The notes under the pieces: model-generated
What the model saw: the letters and a program-made list of their open reading frames with translations, nothing else
Database searches by the model: none
What the model was told of the DNA's origin: nothing
Source: Planoprotostelium fungivorum
Taxonomy: Eukaryota > Evosea > Variosea > Cavosteliida > Cavosteliaceae
Assembly: GCA_003024175.1 (NCBI GenBank)
Contig: MDYQ01000129.1
Location: forward strand, 1 to 64,000
Direction: 5' to 3'
Length of the DNA stretch: 64,000 bases
Made by a program: the position numbers and the translations under genes
Shown here: one piece after another, positions 60,463-64,000 of the stretch
Layout: every line of letters starts with the position of its first letter
Numbering within the stretch: position 1 is the stretch's first letter

Positions 60463-60956
60463 ATGAGTGAGACAACAGACACCGATCCCTATGGACTGAA
60501 TGACAATCCGGAAGACCCAGCCAGGGAAGCAAGTAAGAGAGGTGAATCAGTTGCGATGGAATGAATCATCAACGCTCGACAGACTTTTTGGAAGACATCT
60601 ATGCTGATGCTCCACCTCCCTCATATATCACTGAGAAACTGAAAACGATCACAAGTGGAGAGCTACAAGATCTCCACCGTGAGAAGATCGAAGAGAGGTA
60701 ACATGAGATCAGCAAGAGTTGAAATGACATCCATAGATGGGAAAAGCAGCAGGCCGCTGCGCGACCTGATTCAGATGCGATCAGGAAATATATAGAAGAA
60801 GCGGAGAAGAGACTGGCAACGCTGGGTGAAGCTTCAGACCACAGCGATGAAGAAGGAGAGGGAGAAGACGACGGATCGATGGAGGAAGATGATTACTCGA
60901 GCGAGGAAGAGACGTACGGTCGGATCATGGATGAGGATCTGCACAAGGATGACTAA
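60463..60956 (+). CDS. uncharacterised acidic helical protein
   Basis: The start MSETTDTDPYGLNDNPEDPA (60463) is followed over short introns by DFLEDIYADAPPPSYITEKL, KTITSGELQDLHREKIEERW, EKQQAAARPDSDAIRKYIEE and AEKRLATLG. A very acidic tail (DEEGEGEDDGSMEEDDYSSE; DEDLHKDD) stops at 60956. It reads as one coherent small gene. I do not recognise the family. The acidic tail is common in nuclear proteins. It starts 157 bases from the PSD start in divergent orientation and converges on the SHK kinase. Confidence 0.6.
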
Positions 60957-61069
60957 GCGCACGATAAATCGAATCGGCTGTAATCGATACCGTTTTCGTT
61001 CGAGTTGGAGACACTCATTCACATTGATCATTAAATGATACGACTAGACGATCAGTTTGCAACTACTGT

Positions 61070-63027
61070 TTATTCGTAACCCATCATCTCGGTGGACTGT
61101 TCGACAAACAGAGACTGATACTTTGACCCCGGACAAGGGATGAGAAGGTCGTTGGCATCTCTGACCATGACCTCCAGTGAGGGCTTCGTCTCTCCGTTCA
61201 GTGTGTACCCAACGCCTTCGACGTAAGACACTCTCTGGTGCTTCACTTTTCCTCCACTCTGAGGCAGTGAAGAGATCGTGTAAGATCCATTGTGTGTAGA
61301 AGAGAAGCGGACGAGAAAAGTTCCAGCGGGGAGGGTGGAAAGCTTCTGATTGGCCTCCTGCGTCGTGATCTCTCCGTGGAACCACGTCTTCTGCACCATC
61401 TCCCTCATCTGTTCTCTCATCAGCCGGATCCAAGCGTTGTAGATGAAACAATAAAACAAATAAAACCGACACTCACTCGGTCAAAGATGGAATCCTCTCC
61501 TCCGTCGTCTGATTTAGACTTCTTGAGGCCGAACCAATCGATCAATCGTCCAAACTGCTCGATGGATACCGCTTCTGCACCTCCTTCGTCCTTCTTGGGT
61601 TCTAATTCGTTTAGTGGAATGTAATCGATTCCTCTCACCCAACAGAGCGTGGAGACTCTTTATGTTCCTCTCTCTCATGCTGTCGTCGGGCAGGCCAGTG
61701 AATTTGCAGAATGCCTCGAGGAATTCGGGCCAGTGGACCTCTTCCTGGAATGGTTTCAATCTACCGATCTACAACGACATGTCTCACCCTCTTGATGAAG
61801 TGTATCGTCCAGAAATCTCTGGCAGCCTCGTCTCTGATAGAGACATCTATGATGACTTTGTGCAGCTGTCCAATGATGGCTTCGAAGGAGGGTCGCTCGT
61901 TGGGATCAGCCGACCAACATCTCTGCACCCGAATCAACAATAAAGTACAATAAAAGGAGAACGGAGAGGAAGAAAACAGAAGAATGTTCACCGAAATGAG
62001 TATGGAGAGAGAGGATGGTGTGTCTGCTGGGATGATAGGCCTGACTTGTTTGTGGCACACGTCTGCCTTGAATACTTCGAAAGAAGTGTACTCTGAGAAG
62101 GGCTCCTGACGGGTCAGTAGCTCCCAGAGGACGATACTGTGGGAGGTCAGGAGTGGTTGTAGATGGATCGACTCACCCGAAAGAGTAGACGTCGCATTTC
62201 TCGTTGAACTCTTGGAACATCATGACTTCAGGGGCCATCCTGTGATATCATCAGAGACATCTCATCGCATTCGCAGGTTCGAGAGATTCTCCACTCACCA
62301 CAGAGGGGTACCCTTTGCATTCTGTCTGTCTTTGACTTTGTGGTCTCTGGGTATCAATTGGGACAGACCAAAATCACAAACTATTGATGTCATTGTCGTT
62401 CGATAGAAAAGGACCCCACCTTTGACGTTCATGTTGTTGTCGACCAAGAGGTTGGATGATTTGAGATCTCGATGAATGAAGACTGGGTTACTGCAGTGCA
62501 ACCAGTTCATGCCGAGAGCTGCATCTCTGGCCATCTTCATGCGAAGAAAGAGGGAGAGTGTGACCTTGCTATCGTGCAGTAGTGATTCGACATCGCCTTT
62601 GGGCAGTAATTCTGTGACCATCATACAAGGCTTCTCTGGAAGTAGACAAGCACCCTAACATCACGATCAATTCCATTCCGTATGGTAGTTGGTCGATGGT
62701 ACATCAAATACAATTTGACACTCACCATGAAGAGGCAAATGTTGGGATGAAAAATCTTGGACATGATCTTGACCTCTCTGCGGAAAGCCAATAAAGTCCT
62801 TTTATCAAAAGTCCTGTGGAGGATCTTGACGGCAACTGGCTTCTGACGGCATCTGCCTTTATACACTTTACCAAAAGACCCCGAACCGATCTCCTCCTCC
62901 ACTTCGCAATGTCAGGATAGATAGGCAACATGATAGACGAACCTGTAATCTCTTCCGGGAAGATTTCAGGTGCACCTAGAGAACCTTCATCCGGTCGATT
63001 GGCTCCCTGAAGAGCAAGGTGCGCCAT
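61070..63027 (-). CDS. SHK-type protein kinase with C-terminal SH2 domain
   Basis: The start MAHLALQGANRPDEG (63027) is followed by an intact kinase domain: EEEIGSGSFGKVYKGRCRQK, VAVKILHRTFDKR, VTELLPKGDVESLLHD, FIHRDLKSSNLLVD, VCDFGLSQLIPRD, GTPLWMAPEVMMFQEFNEKC, DVYSFSIVLWELLT and RCWSADPNERPSFEAI. A helical link (GLPDDSMRERNIKSLHALL) leads to an SH2 domain: WFHGEITTQEANQKLSTLPA, GTFLVRFSSTHNGSYTISSL (FLVR arginine present), KVKHQRVSYVEGVGYTLNG. The kinase-then-SH2 order, opposite to Src kinases, defines the SHK family known from Dictyostelium. The stop (61070-61072) overlaps an AATAAA. Ten or so short introns. Confidence 0.9.
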
Positions 63028-63108
63028 GATGGACTTCGGAAGATCAGATGATGTCTGTCATCTACAACCAGATGAGATCACCACACAGTCTCACATTGAT
63101 TTCACACC

Positions 63109-63811
63109 ATGTCCAACGCTTCGATAGAGGATATCCTAGCTGATCTGGATCTCTTCATCGTTTCGACCGAAATCGAACTCGATCACATCACAACTCGCAA
63201 ACAGATCAAGGAGGAATCGAGAGAGACGGATGATGAGGAGACATTCAGCTCTCGTTTCGCCTACGAGAAGGCGACGGGAGTCGTGATGTTACCAGATGAT
63301 CTTCCACCTCTTCCGCCTGATTCCGTCCCGGTCGCTGCGCCACCTCCGATGCCACATCTTCCCAACCTCACACCTCACATGAACATGAACATGAACATGA
63401 TGAATCCTCCCATACTCCATGATGTTCCACCGCCCATCTGGCCTCCCCCACAACCACGTCGAGTCCATCCGAAGCAATTGCAATACTTGGCAGACGTACA
63501 GTATGCGGGCAGAGAGAAGTCCAAACGGCTGTTGAGACGTTTAGACGTGGATCCTCTCGAAGATCCATCTCAAATGCAGTCATCGACAGGTGATGAAGAC
63601 ATCTTCATCGACACGTACTGAAGACAATGAAGGACAACAACAGTTGAGTCAGGTCGAACAACAGCAACAAGAGAGAGATTGGAAGAGGAGGAGAGCCAGC
63701 TACAGAGCGAAGAACGTTCACATCACGAGAAGGACGCCGACACAAGTGGCGAAGGATCTCATCGAGGCAAAGATGGCCATTCTAGACAACAATGTATCCT
63801 TTCCATCGTAA
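63109..63811 (+). CDS. uncharacterised proline-rich protein, 3' end uncertain
   Basis: The start MSNASIEDILADLDLFIVST (63109) runs into a Pro/Met-rich stretch (PPLPPDSVPVAAPPPMP; MNMNMNMMNPPILHDVPPP) and a basic helix (YAGREKSKRLLRRLDVDPLE). A 34-nt intron with clear ends (63587-63620 or so) joins in frame to QVEQQQQERDWKRRRASYRA and HITRRTPTQVAKDLIEAKMA. The end lies near 63811 or in a further exon after about 63890. No family is recognised. The N-terminal acidic helix and C-terminal basic helix suggest a nuclear adaptor. It starts 81 bases from the SHK kinase start, head to head. Confidence 0.55.
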
Positions 63812-64000
63812 CGGTTTTCGTTTCTCTGTCATCTGCGCGTGCGATGTATCAACAACATGACGATGATGTCATTCGATCTTCTTAGAAGATCATCAGATGA
63901 GAGTGTAGGAGGTACTGAACATATACACTGATAAAGAGATGATATCAACTTGAATCGCTCATGGTGCGCGCTCCCTGTGGCCATTGTGTTGTAAAAAGGG

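Overview
This window comes from an intron-rich, gene-dense nuclear genome of a unicellular eukaryote. Introns are mostly 34-60 nt with plain gt...ag ends, genes lie tens to a few hundred bases apart, and several AATAAA signals overlap stop codons. The gene content points to an amoebozoan-like protist: a SHK-type kinase-SH2 protein, an LRR receptor kinase-like protein with a GPS motif, and a C2/EF-hand phosphatidylserine decarboxylase. The lineage is an inference from these families, not proven by the window. There are no bacterial operons, CRISPR arrays, or convincing tRNA or rRNA genes.

Layout: 1-3.8 kb holds the end of a PAS-domain protein and an endonuclease/exonuclease/phosphatase-family enzyme. 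3.9-18 kb holds the spliceosomal GTPase EFTUD2 (Snu114), an LRR-GPS-transmembrane protein ending in a kinase fold without catalytic residues, a Myb/SANT-like protein, a protein with a domain known from plants (TIGR01589), and the diflavin reductase NDOR1. 18-26.2 kb is an AT-rich accessory island: a kinase relic, a 128-bp tandem repeat, a LINE interrupted by a hAT-type MITE, a broken protein-primed DNA polymerase fossil, two divergent uncharacterised genes, and old dispersed repeats. 26.4-39.2 kb returns to housekeeping genes: esterase D, a small C-terminal CxxC protein, a WD40/DUF2415 protein, the BORC subunit KXD1, ribosomal protein L7a, a PDK1-like pseudokinase with a PH domain, a membrane-anchored TPR-methyltransferase protein, and PPP6C. 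39.2-41.9 kb is a second small repeat-rich patch with two near-identical Tc1/mariner-type MITEs, a 5-base assembly gap, and a lone gag-protease-like reading frame. 41.9-64 kb is dense again: SRPRA, DHX37, a mitochondrial-type PPR protein, an EAF-family elongation factor partner, NDUFS6, a Spinster-type transporter, FARSA, a Psd2-type phosphatidylserine decarboxylase, an acidic uncharacterised protein, a SHK-type kinase, and a proline-rich uncharacterised protein.

The conserved genes cover splicing, translation and secretion (EFTUD2, RPL7A, FARSA, SRPRA, DHX37), lysosome and lipid handling (KXD1, Spinster, PSD) and signalling (PPP6C, SHK kinase, PDK1-like). Many gene pairs start head to head from short shared intervals (KXD1/RPL7A, SRPRA/DHX37, PSD/acidic protein, SHK/proline-rich protein). 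The most unusual content is the two catalytically degraded kinases, the GPS-bearing single-pass receptor, and the TPR-methyltransferase fusion. Exon boundaries were read by eye from frame and splice-site agreement and are firm only where stated.
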